Assembly (NCBI RefSeq): GCF_030272615.1
Contig: NC_081414.1
Location: forward strand, 337,570,502 to 337,634,501
DNA length: 64,000 nt
Direction of reading: 5' to 3'
DNA from: Cryptomeria japonica
Lineage: Eukaryota; Streptophyta; Pinopsida; Cupressales; Cupressaceae
Below are positions 46,611 through 58,671 of the stretch, one piece after another. The notes beneath the pieces were generated by a model. The model was not told where the DNA came from. It saw nothing but the letters and a program-made list of their open reading frames with translations, and did no database searches. How positions within the stretch are numbered: the stretch's first letter is position 1; every line of letters begins with the position of its first letter. A program made the translations under genes and the position numbers.

Positions 46611-48482
46611 CTAATATAAACCTGCATTACTTGTTGATCTTTTTTCTCTCTGACATATGGCACATTGTTCAATGAATCTCCTTACTTCTGATTGCAACTT
46701 GGGCCAATAGTAGAACCGACTAACCTGCTCCATTGTTTTATCATTGCCAAAATGACCTCCTAGACCCCCTTGATGTTTCTCTTGAATGATGTTTTGTCTC
46801 ATAGAGCATTGGGGTATACAAAGGAGATGTCCTTTAAACAAAAAACCTTCCTGTATCATATACTCTAAGTAGGAAACATGAGAAGTGTTAGAAAAATGAG
46901 AACATGTAGCATATATATCAACAAAATCTTTGTCTTCTTTGTAGAGGTCTCTCAACTCCTCCAACCCCACACTGTGCAATTTAATCTCTTGTATGGTCAT
47001 GACTCTTCTACTAAGTGCATCAGAAACTTTATTTGAGGTTCCCTTCTTATGCTTGATAGTGAAGGTGTAAGATTGTAGGTATTCTACCCACTTGAGGTGC
47101 TTCTGATTCAACTTCTCTTGTCCATTGAGAAAACTAAGGGCATGGTTGTCAGTATAGACCACAAACTCTTTGGGAAACAAGTAATGATGCCACTTCTTCA
47201 AGGCTTGCACCATGGCATACAACTCCAAGTCATACATAGAGTACTTTTTTTTTTCTTCATTCAACTTTTTAGAGAAAAAGGCTATGGGAAGACCCTCTTG
47301 ACTCAAAACATCCCCAATTTCTCTTTGACTAGCATCACACTCAACTGTAAATAACTGATTGAAATGAGGTAACCTAAGGGTAGGTAACTCAACTATCTTA
47401 TTTTTCAACAACTCAGATCCCTTTTTGGCCTCCTTTGTCCACCTAAAATGACACTTGACTCCCCCTTTGATAGTATTGAGCACAGTAGCACACACATGAC
47501 TAAAGTTTCTTACAAACTTCCTATAAAAGGATGCTAACCCATGAAAACTCCTAACATCACTGATATTCTTAGGTGTAGGCCAACTAAGGATTTCCTCAAC
47601 CTTACTAGGATCCATTTTTAGACAACCTTGTGAAATGACAAAACCAAGATATACAAGTTCAGTCTTGAGAAACTCACACTTTTCAAGGTTGATTTTGAGT
47701 TGTGCCTTTTTTAGCTTCTTCAAGACCATCTCCACATCCTTGAGATGTTCTTCTTTGGACCTGCTAAATATTAGAATGTCATCAAGATATACAATCACAA
47801 ATTTACCTATGAACTCAACCAAGACTTCATTCATGAGCCTTTGAAAGGTGCTAGGTGCATTGGTAAGGCCAAATGGCATGACCAGCCACTCCTAGAGGCC
47901 GACATTGGTCCTAAAGGCTATCTTCCATTCATCCCCTGATCTGATTCTTATTTGATGATAACCTGATTTTAAATCCACCTTTGTGAAGTAGCTTGCACCC
48001 CCAAGATTGTCCAACAGGTCTTCTATCCTTGGCATAGGGAACCGGTACCTTATAGTGATCTTATTGATTTCTCTAGAATCTATACACATTCTCCATTTTC
48101 CCACTTTCTTGGGTGCTAAGAAAGTAGGTACAACACATATAATCAAACTCTTTTTGATGAATCCTTTGTCCAAGAGCTCCTGCACTTGTTTGGCAATTTC
48201 TTCATTTTGACTAGGTGTCATTTTGTAGGCAGCCTTGTTAGGCAAACTTGCCCTTGGAATCAGATCTATTTGGTGATTTACATCCCTCATTGGTGGAAAA
48301 TAATCAAGTAGATCTTCTCCTATTACTTCTACATATTGTTTGAGTAGACCCTTCACATCTTGTGGCACTTCTTCCATTGGATCTACCTTACCTTCTTCAC
48401 TAGGTTTGAGCACAATAGCATACCCTTGATCTCCTTCTTGATTCATCACCTTAAGAAAATCTTTTCCACTCATAATCATCAC
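46611..48482 (-). pseudogene. chromovirus RT, RNase H and integrase zinc finger
   Basis: RT begins in 47892-48482 (WRMCIDSREINKITIRYRFP, YFTKVDLKSGYHQIRI). A TAG at about 47893 (after RTNVGL) interrupts it just before MPFGLTNAPSTFQ. The catalytic box VIVYLDDILIF is intact. RNase H follows (FTVECDASQREIGDVL, VYTDNHALSFL). The HHCC finger is HQGGLGGHFGNDKT ... CAICQRE. A stop follows AGLY before the integrase core. Confidence 0.92.
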
Positions 48483-48605
48483 ACTTTATCCCACTTTTTT
48501 TTCCTCTTTTGGATTAGGTAATGGATCCATTTGATACCTCTTACCATTCTTGATAATGATATAGCTATTCTTCTCTCCATCATGTTGAGCCTTTACAGCA
48601 AATTG

Positions 48606-48995
48606 TCATGGACGTCCCAACAGCAAATGGAAAGCATCCATAGGCAATATATCACATAAAATCTTGTCCTTATACTCACCAATCTCATAGTCTACCCATA
48701 CTTTCTCATCAACTAAGACATGTTGGCCCCAGTTGAGCCATGACACCTTGTAGGATGTGAGATGCGCCAGCTTCTTTAACTTGAGTTTATCCACCATTTT
48801 AGTTGAAACTATATTCTCAGTTGAACCTGAGTCTACAATCACTTTGAAAATATTGCCTTGAGACTTAAAAGTTGTTCTAAACAAACTCTTCCTTTGTGGT
48901 GGCTCTTGAGCTTGAGGAATCTTCAACAAAGACCTTCTTAGCATTAAACTTTCACCATCTGTCACTAGGTCTGCCTTGCTGAGAGGGGAAGACAT
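48606..48995 (-). pseudogene. chromovirus aspartic protease
   Basis: The frame has VIVDSGSTENIVS (active site) and ends FHLLLGRP, the conserved C-terminal strand. It lies between the gag knuckle and RT. A TGA-type break before QWQ-like sequence separates it from the next segment. Confidence 0.88.
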
Positions 48996-49059
48996 ACTTT
49001 GATTGTCTTCTTCCTACACTAATTTTGTTCTTCTCTCACCCATGTATGAGTGTGAACAG

Positions 49060-50119
49060 CTGGTTTCTTTCTTTGGACACCTTCCCATTGTGTGACCAAC
49101 TTGATTACAATTGTAACATCTACCAGTGAAAACTAAATTTCCTTTTCCTAAGCTTCCAAATCTGCCGCTAGAATTGTTTCTTCCTCTAAAGGATCCTCTA
49201 AATGGCCCCCTTGAAGAGTCTCCACCACCTTCTTGCCTTATTTTTCTTCATTCCTTGATGTTTGTTTTCCTCTATTAAAAGTGCCCCTTCCTCTAAAGGA
49301 TCTGCCACCTCTAAACTTTTGATTTTGTTCACTCCTCCTCTTGATTTTGTCTTCTGCCCTTAATGCTAACTGAAAACACTTATGAACGGTATCAGAAGTA
49401 AGGTTACTAATTTCATCTTGTATATTTTGTCTCAATCCATTCATGTATCTAGCCAATTTCTCCACCTCATTCTCATTCTTCTTAGCTCTGAGGCTTAGTT
49501 TATGGAATTCCTCTGTGTAAGCACTGACATCTAGCTCCCTTTGTTTCAAATTTTGCAGTCTCTTATGAATTTGAACCTCATAATCTCCTGGAAGGAATTG
49601 TGCCTTAAGTCTAATCTTCATACACTCCCATAAAGTTATCTTCTTTTTGCCTTCTTGTATCCTTTCTTCTTGCATCATATTCCACCAAATCAATGTTGAT
49701 CCTCTAATTCTTGATTTGGCCACATTAACTCTTTTCTCTTCTGCTACCTCTTTGTAATCAAAGTGATTATTGAGAGCTTCTATCCAATCTATCAACTCTT
49801 CTCCATTGAAGTTTCCTCCATATGTGGGTAATCCATCTAGATTGTCCTTAGAAATGGATTTGACTGCATCTAGGAATAAATTTTGGTCTTGAGGCATAGC
49901 TACTGCTGCTGGTTCCTCTCTATCTTCCACTTCTTCATCAGTCTCATCACCCCATTCTGTCTTAACCCTTCCCTTCTCCTTCTTTTCCTCTCTCGTTCCT
50001 CTTCTTCCTTCTGTATCCTTCAATCCTTCTCTCATCTGTGCCACCATCTGCCAAATGCCTTCTAGAGTCATTGCCTTTGGAGGCATTGAACTTGCTTTTG
50101 ATTCTTCACAATCTGACAT
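49060..50119 (-). CDS. chromovirus gag with CCHC knuckle
   Basis: ATG at 50119 starts MSDCEESKASSMPPKAM. An acidic/basic N-terminus is followed by the Retrotrans_gag domain (DWIEALNNHFDYKEVAEEKR ... LQNLKQRELDVSAYTEEFHK) and a basic Arg/Gly-rich tail to 49238. Beyond a frame break the knuckle CYNCNQVGHTMGRC is at about 49085-49125. The 293-codon part is intact, about the normal length for the capsid portion. Confidence 0.88.
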
Positions 50120-50141
50120 ACACCAAATATTTCAAAGAATG

Positions 50142-50153
50142 GCTCTGATACCA
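50142..50153 (-). promoter_or_regulatory. primer-binding site, initiator Met tRNA (G2)
   Basis: The minus strand reads TGGTATCAGAGC three bases after the 5' LTR end. Confidence 0.9.
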
Positions 50154-50156
50154 CTC

Positions 50157-51777
50157 TGATGCAGAGATCTTGTGCCTAGCTCTCTAATTCACCCTGACTC
50201 ACCCTTCTACCCAAGCTCCTCCAACGTAACTTGTTAGGGTACACTCCTTAGACCTCCAAGGCCTAAAATTTATTGGCTTTCCTCCTAGGTATAGCCTCTT
50301 GAGGTTTCTTGTTGGTTTTGACCCAAATCTCTGATTTTCAAATGGTCTCCTACTAGTTTCCCAAAACTCCAGCTAGGCTCCAAAGACCTCCGCTAAGGAT
50401 TTTCACTCTAACCATGTTTAAAGTTTGTGGTTATGTTTTGCAGGTATTTTCAAGGTCATTTTATTCATTATAAAGTTTTGCACCTTCCTCCCAAGCCCTA
50501 GACTTTCAACTTGCTTCTATCGGCTGCTATTAGGCCTAAATGACTAGCCCTACTAGGACTTTTTTTGGTCTTTTCCCCCAAAATTACCTAACAAACCCTA
50601 GATATTTTTACATATTCAGATACCCATTTGAAAGTTAAACAATATAAAAAAAATTTCCATCTGGGTTTTTTGTACAACTAGGGTAACTCAAAATGAGCTA
50701 TTTTTAAGGGGTTTAGGGCTTCCAGATAGTTTTGGAAGATGTGCTCTAAACTCTTTACCAGTCAAAATATACAACTAGAAAAATATTGGATACTTTTGGT
50801 ACACCCATATACCTTTCCAAAACACTATGGGTTGCTAAGGTATCAGTTCTCCATGGCTCTAAAAATGAACAATCTCTGCTGCCCCCACACACTAGCTACA
50901 AGCTTGTGTGTTGTTCATCTCACCCATTCTCCTGCTTGTGGCCTGCAAAAACACAAAATGACTAATCTAAACCTATTTTTAGAGCTTTCCCAATCCATCC
51001 AATGGATTTCAACTTGTTTCATTCATGGATGCTCAGGTAAAATGCATTTTACAATCAAAACCCCAAATTTCAAGGGTTTGTGAGCAACTATTACAAAAAC
51101 AGTGATAACTTTTGATTCAAAGCTCTTAAGACCTTCATATTTTACTTGTTGGAAAGGTAAAACAAATTTATAACTTCCTATTCTATTATGATCACCATAC
51201 TAGACCATACAAGTAATACAAAATCAGAAATTCAAAGCAAAAACAGTCCAATTGTGAGAAAAAGCATAGGAAACCCTTGGCAAATGAATTGAATGCAAAC
51301 CAAAAGTTGATTAACCTCATATTGGAGATTTTTATAAGGTTTTATACACAATTTAAAGTTGGTTCCAACCAGCTTCCAACGCCATTTCCTTCATGGACAA
51401 CTTTTGCCTAAAAATGCAAAAGTTGTCATGACAATTTTGACAACTTTTACCTATGAGTGCAAAAAACACACTCCAAGGCTCTCAAGGCCTTAAAAATCAC
51501 TCAAATGGCATCCTAAAATGGATTTAAACCATTTCCAAACATTCTAGTAAGTTTCGAGGCATCCACCTGGTACAAACCAAAAATTGACATTTTGACAATA
51601 TTTCAGGATAATGACAATCTTGGATCCTGAACACAACAAAAGTGTGGACAACCAACCTATGGCTTCAAAAAGAATCATAGGATTTATTTCACCTTATTAC
51701 AACATAAAATAACTTTAAATCACACAAGAACTCTAAAATGCAAGAAAAGACAACTTTGAGCTAGGTGCCCTGCACCA
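50157..51777 (-). repeat. 5' LTR of chromovirus G2 (1621 bp)
   Basis: The plus strand runs TGATGCAGAG to TGCACCA, matching 43847-45470. Confidence 0.92.
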
Positions 51778-52796
51778 CCGTTACAATAGGTTTTGTTAGG
51801 AACCAATCCTGTTAAGGATCACCCGGTTAAGGGATTGCTAGAATATCTAGTTAAGTGTTAAACCCTATTAGAGCTTACCTTGTTAGTGGATTTTGTGAAC
51901 TCAATGGCTTTGAGTCACCCTGTTAAAGGATTTATAGCAAGCTGGTTAAAGCTACCCGGTTAAGGGATTTTCCAACTATTGAAGTAGTTAAAGATCAACA
52001 GGTATTACAATGATTTGGTAATAGCACTCAATGCCAATGTAGATCCACTTTAGTTCCTTCCTTCTGTACACACACTATGCAAGTATCAATCCTCTTATCT
52101 GGTCTGGAAAGAATCACGTATCTCTGCACTTAGATATACACACAACATTTTCCAACAACCTCAACCTAAAACACAACATCGACCTTAAAGAACACAGATA
52201 GGTCAACAGCATAAACCCTAAACCCTAAACATTTAGGTTAAGCAATTGATCGGTTCAATCCTAACCATTAGGCACTTTGCATTTGAATACGACGGTCTTA
52301 AACATATCTCAAGACATTCTCCATCATTCGTTCTTCACCACTTCATGGATGCGATAACCTATCACGCATTATCCACTGTTTACAAGGACTTCGCATATTC
52401 TCAAGGTAGATAGGATCAATCGCCTTCATGCAAGATCCTTCATTTGCACAAGGCTGATGTGGCAACATGATCTGATCTTCATTACAATGCTAACTCATCA
52501 CACGATGTCATCGGTTGAATCACACAGGCTTGGAACACTTCAACTGGAAACCCTGAAGCTAAGACTACCAACTGGTAGTCCTACCACATTCCATGTACTG
52601 GTTCACATTTCAACATATCTGTTCACTTGAACAAATATTCCACTTCACCTATTGCACACATACCATTTTACAACACCATACTGGTTCTCTTTTCCAGTTT
52701 CTTAACTTCAATATACCAGTTCACTTCTCAGCATATTGACATTAATGACAACATACAATATCATCATGTCATCATACTCTTGCACATATGCCAACA
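51778..52796 (-). repeat. 3' LTR of copia C3, proximal part
   Basis: It continues the 5' LTR sequence exactly where 43846 stops (compare 57655 onward) and ends GCCAACA at 52796 beside the polypurine tracts. The two pieces sum to about 1488 bp after removing one target copy, against 1484 bp for the 5' LTR. Confidence 0.92.
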
Positions 52797-52965
52797 ATCT
52801 CCCCCTTTGGCATTGATGGCAATATACAAATATATCACTCAGCATCACATCTTCTCCCTATTGTTGCAGATATCTTCTCCGCTTCACATCTTCTCCCCCT
52901 TTGACAACAATGCCAAAGTGGAGGCACAAGATTTCTTGTTCCACTATGTTGCTCCCCCTGAGGAG
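52797..52965 (-). promoter_or_regulatory. multiple polypurine tracts of copia C3
   Basis: Purine runs on the minus strand are at 52797-52812 (CAAAGGGGGAGAT), 52850-52860, 52886-52902 (CAAAGGGGGAGAAG) and 52951-52960 (AGGGGGAGC). The LTR-proximal one adjoins TGTTGGCA. The repetition matches the Sirevirus-type arrangement. Confidence 0.8.
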
Positions 52966-53079
52966 TAGCATCCTTCAACACATCAATCCTAAAAAAAATT
53001 TGACATGGCAATACCTAACTGATGTGGAGCACATACCTTTAGTTTTCCTCTTGAAGGGGCAGCACCCCTAATTCACCTC

Positions 53080-54502
53080 TCAAATAGGTAAAGTATCCTT
53101 TGGTAGAGGCTTGGTGAATATGTTTGCTAACTGCTCCTTACTGGAAACATGTTCCAATACCACCTCTTTGTTCTGAACTGTTCCCCTCAAGAAATGATAC
53201 TTGAGTTCAAAATGCTTGGTTCTAGCATGCAAAACCGGATTCTTGGAGATGTTAATTACACTTGTGTTGTCACAAAATATACTTACTGGTTTAGATATAG
53301 GGACTTTGAAGCCATTCAATACATGATTCATCCAAATAGTCTGGGTGTAGTTCATAAAAGCTACAACATACTCCACTTCTGCTGTAGACTGAGAGATACA
53401 ACTCTGCTTTTTACTCATCCATGAGACTAGTCTACCACTGAGAAAGAATGCACCACCAGTTGTGCTCTTCCAGTCATCCACATTACTAGACCAATCGGCA
53501 TCGGTAAATACTTTGAGACTGAAGTCATTGTTGTATGGATACCACAATCCATACTCTATAGTTCCCTTCAAATATCTAAGAATCTGCTTGATTGCTATTA
53601 GGTGGGATTCTCTTGGGCTTTTCTGGAACTGAGCGGTAATGCCCACTGCATGTGCAATGTTCGATCTGCTATGCACTACATAATGTAACTTACCAATCAT
53701 TGATCAGTATTCCTTCTCATTTACCACCACTAAGTCATCCTCTTTTGATAATTTACAACCGATCACCATCGGTGTACCAACTGGTTTGTTGTCTTCCATG
53801 CCAAAAGTCTTCAACACTTCTTCGACATACTTGGACTGAGTGATAAAGATTCCATCTTTCATTTGTTGAATCTGTAGTCCAATGAAGAACTTAATCTCCC
53901 CTATAAGTGACATCTCAAACTCATTTTTCATCTCATCTGCAAAATCATGACTCATCTTGTTGTCATCAACAAATACTTCACAGATTAGAATCCGATCTCC
54001 TTCTGATTTCAAGTAGATATTGCTATCTTCACTTGTTCTTTCAAATCCAATCTTCACAAGATGGGAGTGCAAGCGTTCATACCATGCTCTAGGTGCCTAC
54101 TTTACTCCATACAAGGCTTTATGTAGCCTACACACCATGTTACTGTCTTCTGATAGGACAACCCATCTGGTTACTCTATATACACCTCCTCTTCAAGTAT
54201 TCCATTAGGAATGCAGATTTTACATCCATTTGGTATACCTTGAATCCTTTAAAAGCTGCATATGCAAGAAGCATACGAACTCCTTCTAATCTGGCTACTA
54301 GAGCAAAGGTTTCTCCATAGTCTTCTCCTTCTTGTTGAGCATACCCCTTCCACACCAGTTTTTCTTTGTTTCTTATCACTATCACATCTTCATTCAGCTT
54401 ATTTCTGAAAACCCATTTGGTACCAATGACATTTTTATGCTCCGGTCTGGGTACCAAGGACCATGTACCATTCTTTTCTATATGATCAAGTTCCTCTTCC
54501 AT
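53080..54502 (-). pseudogene. copia reverse transcriptase and RNase H
   Basis: RT starts MEEELDHIEKNGTWSLVPRP and holds the MDVKSAFLMEYL segment. A frameshift near 54176 follows, then CEVFVDDNKMSHDF (catalytic FVDD) and LIGEIKFFIGLQI. A stop at 53701-53703 separates RNase H (KVFTDADWSSNVDD, ISQSTAEVEYV, HARTKHFELKYHFL). The end is ANIFTKPLPKD, the usual copia pol terminus. Confidence 0.9.
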
Positions 54503-54541
54503 TGCCTTGATCCAATCTTCATCTTTATGTTCCTCTTTGAA

Positions 54542-55723
54542 TTATTTAGGCTCAAATTTAGAGATCATACATGAGTTTTCTCTGACCTTTCTTCTTGTAA
54601 GGATTCCTGCATCCTTGTCTCCTATGATTTTCTTTGGATCATGATTGAGTTTGACATACCTAGGTATGTTCTTAATAGATTCCTCTTGCTTTTCTTCTTC
54701 ATCCTCATCTTCATCAGCATCAACATCCACCAGTGTAGTAGCACAATTACTGGTACTGGGCTGATTTGCAACTGGTTCCCAAAAGGTTACTACCGGTTCA
54801 TCTCCTACTTGCTCACTACCGGTTTCCTCAGGTTTCTCAGAGTTTTCATCAACCCTAACATTGATTCTTTCAACAATTCTCTGAGTCCTATTGTTGAATA
54901 ATTTGAGAGCTTTACTCTTGGTGGAATATCTTAGGAATATTCCCTCATCATATTTTGCATCAAACTTGCTCCAATGTTCACTCCTCTTGATATAACATTT
55001 GCTACCAAACACTCTAAAGTAGCTTACCACTAGTGTCTTACCGGTCCAGTACTCATAAGGAGTCTTATCCTTACCTTCCTTGATGAGTACCCGGTTCATT
55101 GTGTAGGCTACAGTGCTCACCACTTCTCTCCAAAAGGTGTGAGCAACGTTTCCTTGGATCAACATAGTTCTAGTCGCTTCAACCACAGTTTGGTTGTTCC
55201 TCTCTGTTAAGCCATTTTTCTATGGAGTCTGGGGGGTAGACACTTGCCTCTTGATGACATTCTCTTCACAATATTTGTTGAATTCATCGGAAGTGAATTC
55301 CCCTCCTTGATTAGTTCTTAAGCACTTAATCCTCTTACCACTTTCTTTTTCAACCAGTGCTCTAAAGGCTTTGAACTTTCCAAGAGCTTCAGATTTGTCC
55401 TTCAAGAATGTGACCCACATCATTCTTGAGCAATCATCTGTTAGAATCATAAAATACCTATCTCCCTGCACACTCCTATTTTTCATAGGACCACACAAAT
55501 CAGTATGCACAAGATCAAGTAAATTGTCTACAGTGAAAGATTTACCTTTGAAGGTTGAGGAAGACACTTTCCCCAGTTGACACTCTCTGCACAAAGGATT
55601 TTCTAGTTTTCTCAGCACAAGTAATCCTCTAACTGCCTTGGTCTTACTAGCCTTCACAATGTTATCAAAGTTTACATGGCAGAGTCTCCTATGGCATATC
55701 CAACTATCTTCAAACTTAGCCAT
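54542..55723 (-). pseudogene. copia gag-pre-integrase and integrase
   Basis: The zinc-binding part is HRRLCHVNFD ... CRECQLGK. The core has VHTDLCGPM (first Asp) and CLRTNQGGEFTSDEF, where the second catalytic Asp is replaced by Asn. Then TAG follows after QTP, and NGLTERNNQTVVEATRTML carries the Glu. The C-terminal part runs through YEYWTGKTL and KCYIKRSE to an acidic linker (DVDADEDEDEEEKQ). The D-to-N change and the TAG each abolish activity. Confidence 0.9.
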
Positions 55724-55847
55724 AAGATATGTACTGATATTTGCATTCAGCTAAAATAGGTTACCTTTGGTCTGCTTACCAGTGGCCATCAGTTCACCAT
55801 TCTTTCCTTCGATTTTGCACATTCCATTTTTTAAATTCCAGAGTGAG

Positions 55848-57111
55848 TCAACTATCATTCAGCTGGGCAACACTCAAAAGATTATGTCTTAGACCTTCCA
55901 CCCAATACACATTGTCAGCACTGCTCTTTCCATTCAGAGAGATAGACCCTCTTCCTTTGACCATACAAGGTGCATCATTAGCAAAATGGACAACACCACC
56001 ATCATACTCTTCCAAAGATAGAAACTTACTCCAGTCACTAGTCATATGATGAGAGCAACCACTGTCAATAATCCACTCATTGGGATTATCAAAGTGGGAG
56101 ACAAGAGCCTTCTTGTCTGACACGTCTTCCTTGATTGCAACAAACACAATATCTTCATTTTCTTCATCTTCTGATTCCTCATCAGTGACACCTTCATCAA
56201 CTGCTACAAAATAGTTTCTCCGGTTTCCTCCTTTGAACTTCTTGAACCTTTCTGGTTTGTCCTTGTTGTCACCATTAGAACAGTTTATAGCGATGTGTCC
56301 TATCCGGTTACAAGAGAAGCATTTCAAAGGAAGCTTACCTCTGTATTTGTCGGTTCCCTTAGGAAGTCTCTTGGCAAGAAGAGCTTCAAATTCAATCATA
56401 ATATCCTCATCATACATTTCTCTTCTCTGTCTTGGTTCACTGTTGGTGCTTGCTTCTTTTCCTTTTCTGGATGGTGTAGTAGATACTCTAAAAGTTGATT
56501 CAGTCTTCTGCACACTACCATCAAAACTATTTAGCTCATAGGCTGTCAACTTTGCAATGATGGAGTCTAGGGATACTTTAGTCTTGTCTATTGATCTCAA
56601 CTCCTGAATAGCAGCAACCCTTATTGCATAGACCAATAATAAGGATCTCAAAACTTTTGCTAACAACAGTGGAATCTTCCATTTTACCACCTGCACTCTT
56701 GATATCTCCAACAATAGTTTTGATTCTTATTCCATATTGTTGAATGGTCTCACCTTCAACCATCCGCATGTCTTCAAACTTCCCTCTAAGGCTTTCTTCC
56801 TTAGCTTGTTTTACATGCTCATCACTGCCATAGATATTCTCAAGAGTATCCCATACTTCTTTGGGATTTTCTTTATCCTGGACATCAATAAACTCAATGT
56901 TAGATAAACTACTGATTAGGGCTTCCATGACTTGCCCGTTCTCCTGAATCTCTATTTTTTGGTCATCGGTGAGAGTACCGGTAGGGATAACATAAACATT
57001 CTCAACATATCTCCAATGTTGAGCACCCATGCTTCTGATGTATATCTTCATTCTGTCCTTCCATATTTTAAAGTTATCTCTATTGAATTTTGGACCTTCC
57101 CTTTTCATCAT
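55848..57111 (-). pseudogene. copia gag and protease
   Basis: Gag starts at ATG 57111 (MMKREGPKFNRDNFKIWKDR), of UBN2 type, with WDTLENIYGS and LRGKFEDMRM. A frameshift near 56640 moves to the second frame, with the knuckle CFSCNRIGHIAINC and the protease WIIDSGCSHHMTSDW at about 56040-56070. It ends GLRHNLLSVAQLNDS, then a stop at 55848 before the integrase part. Confidence 0.9.
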
Positions 57112-57168
57112 TAGAATAGGATCTTTCCCTCAAGCGGTTAAGCTTACAACACAGAGGACCTGGAGGAT

Positions 57169-57180
57169 GCTCTGATACCA
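57169..57180 (-). promoter_or_regulatory. primer-binding site, initiator Met tRNA (C3)
   Basis: The minus strand reads TGGTATCAGAGC two bases inside the LTR. Confidence 0.92.
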
Positions 57181-57182
57181 AT

Positions 57183-58666
57183 TGATAACTCAATGATGAA
57201 CGGTGAGTACCAAACTAGTACTGAGAGGGGGAATGAATCCGTACAGGTACAAAAATTTTTCTCGAACCGGTTTGACTGCAAATAGTGAACTTGATTGGCA
57301 ATCACTAACACCGGTTTGAACCAGATTGCTACCGGTTAAACACAATGCTACTAGGAAAGACATAAACTAGAAACACTTAGCTTTCCATACAACCTACTCC
57401 CTCAGTTCCACTTTATCCTTATGCATAAACAGATAATCTATCATCAGAGATGAAATAATTTACTAGCATAACATGATTCACCGCTTGACAGAAAATAACA
57501 AAGCATCACATGAAAGAGGCATCACACATGACACACATATTTTTCATGTGGAAACCCAACTGGGAAAAACCACGATGGGGATGAATACCCACAAGCTATT
57601 TTTGAACTCTTTAGAAGTTCGCTCTATTAGAAGCCTAGTCTGGTTAAAGACTATTACAATAGGTTCTATTAGGAACCGATCCTATTAGGGATCACCTGGT
57701 TAAGGGATGGCTAGAATACCCAGTTAATGGTTAAACCCTGTTACAGGCTACCTTGTTAGAGGATTTTATGAACTCAATGGATTTGAGTCACCCTGTTAAA
57801 GGATTTACAGAAAGCTGGTTAAAGCTACCCGGTTAAGGGATTTTCCAACTATTGAAGTAGTTAAAGATCAACAAGTATTACAATGATCTAGTAATAGCAC
57901 TCAATGCCAATGCAGATCCACTTTAGTTCCTTTCTTCTGCACACACAATATGTAGTATCAATCTTTTTATTTGGTATGGCAACAATCACGTATCTCTGCA
58001 CTTAGATACACACAACATTTTCCAACAACCTCAACATGAAACACAACATTGACCTTATAGAACACAAATAGGTCAGTAGCATAAACCCTAAACCCTAAAC
58101 ATTTAGGTTAAGAAATTGATCAGTTCAATCCTAACCATTGAGCACTTTGCATTTGAATACAATGGTCTTAAACAGATCTCAAGACATTCTCCATCATTCA
58201 TTCTTCATCGCTTAATGGAGGTGATAACCCATCACATGTTCTCCACTGTTTACAGGGACTTTGCACATTCCCGAGGTAAATAGGATCAATCGCCTTCATG
58301 CAAGATCCTTCACGCGTACAAGGCTGACATGGCAACATGATCTAATCTTCATTATAATTCTAACTCATCACACGATGTCATCGGTTGAATCACACAAGCT
58401 TGGAACACTTCAACCAGAAACCCTAAAGCTAAGACTACCAACTGGTAGTCCTACCACATTCCATGTACCGATTCACATTTCAACATACCGGTTCACTTGA
58501 ACAAACATACTGCTTCACCTATTGCACATATACCGGTTTATAATACCATATCGGTTCTCTTTGCCAATTGCTTAACCTCAATATACCAATTCACTTCTCA
58601 GCATATTGACATCAATGACAACATACAATATCATCAGGTCATCATACTCTTGCACATATGCCAACA
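57183..58666 (-). repeat. 5' LTR of copia C3 (1484 bp)
   Basis: The plus strand starts TGATAACTC and ends GCCAACA, followed by the target duplication tggta. It contains the G-run at 57226, the GGGAAAAACCACG block near 57560, and many ACCGGTT or CCCGGTTAAGG words. Confidence 0.95.
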
Positions 58667-58671
58667 TGGTA

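Larger units (their letters stand above)
43847..51777 (-). mobile_element. Ty3/gypsy chromovirus G2 (7.9 kb), nested in copia C3 LTR
   Basis: LTRs of 1624 and 1621 bp flank gag, protease, RT, RNase H, integrase and a chromodomain. The primer site is of Met-tRNA type. The flanks ttgtt (43842-43846) and ccgtt (51778-51782) fit a 5-bp target duplication with two transitions. Domain order and chromodomain place it among plant chromoviruses. Stops in RT and integrase make it non-functional. Confidence 0.93.
43373..58666 (-). mobile_element. Ty1/copia retrotransposon C3, nested host element
   Basis: The 5' LTR (57183-58666), primer site, gag, protease, integrase, RT, RNase H, polypurine tracts and 3' LTR are all present on the minus strand. 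The 3' LTR is split by a chromodomain gypsy. Both outer edges are flanked by tggta (43368-43372 and 58667-58671), a perfect 5-bp duplication that proves the borders. Without the insertion the element is about 7.4 kb. All coding domains carry stops or frameshifts. Confidence 0.95.
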
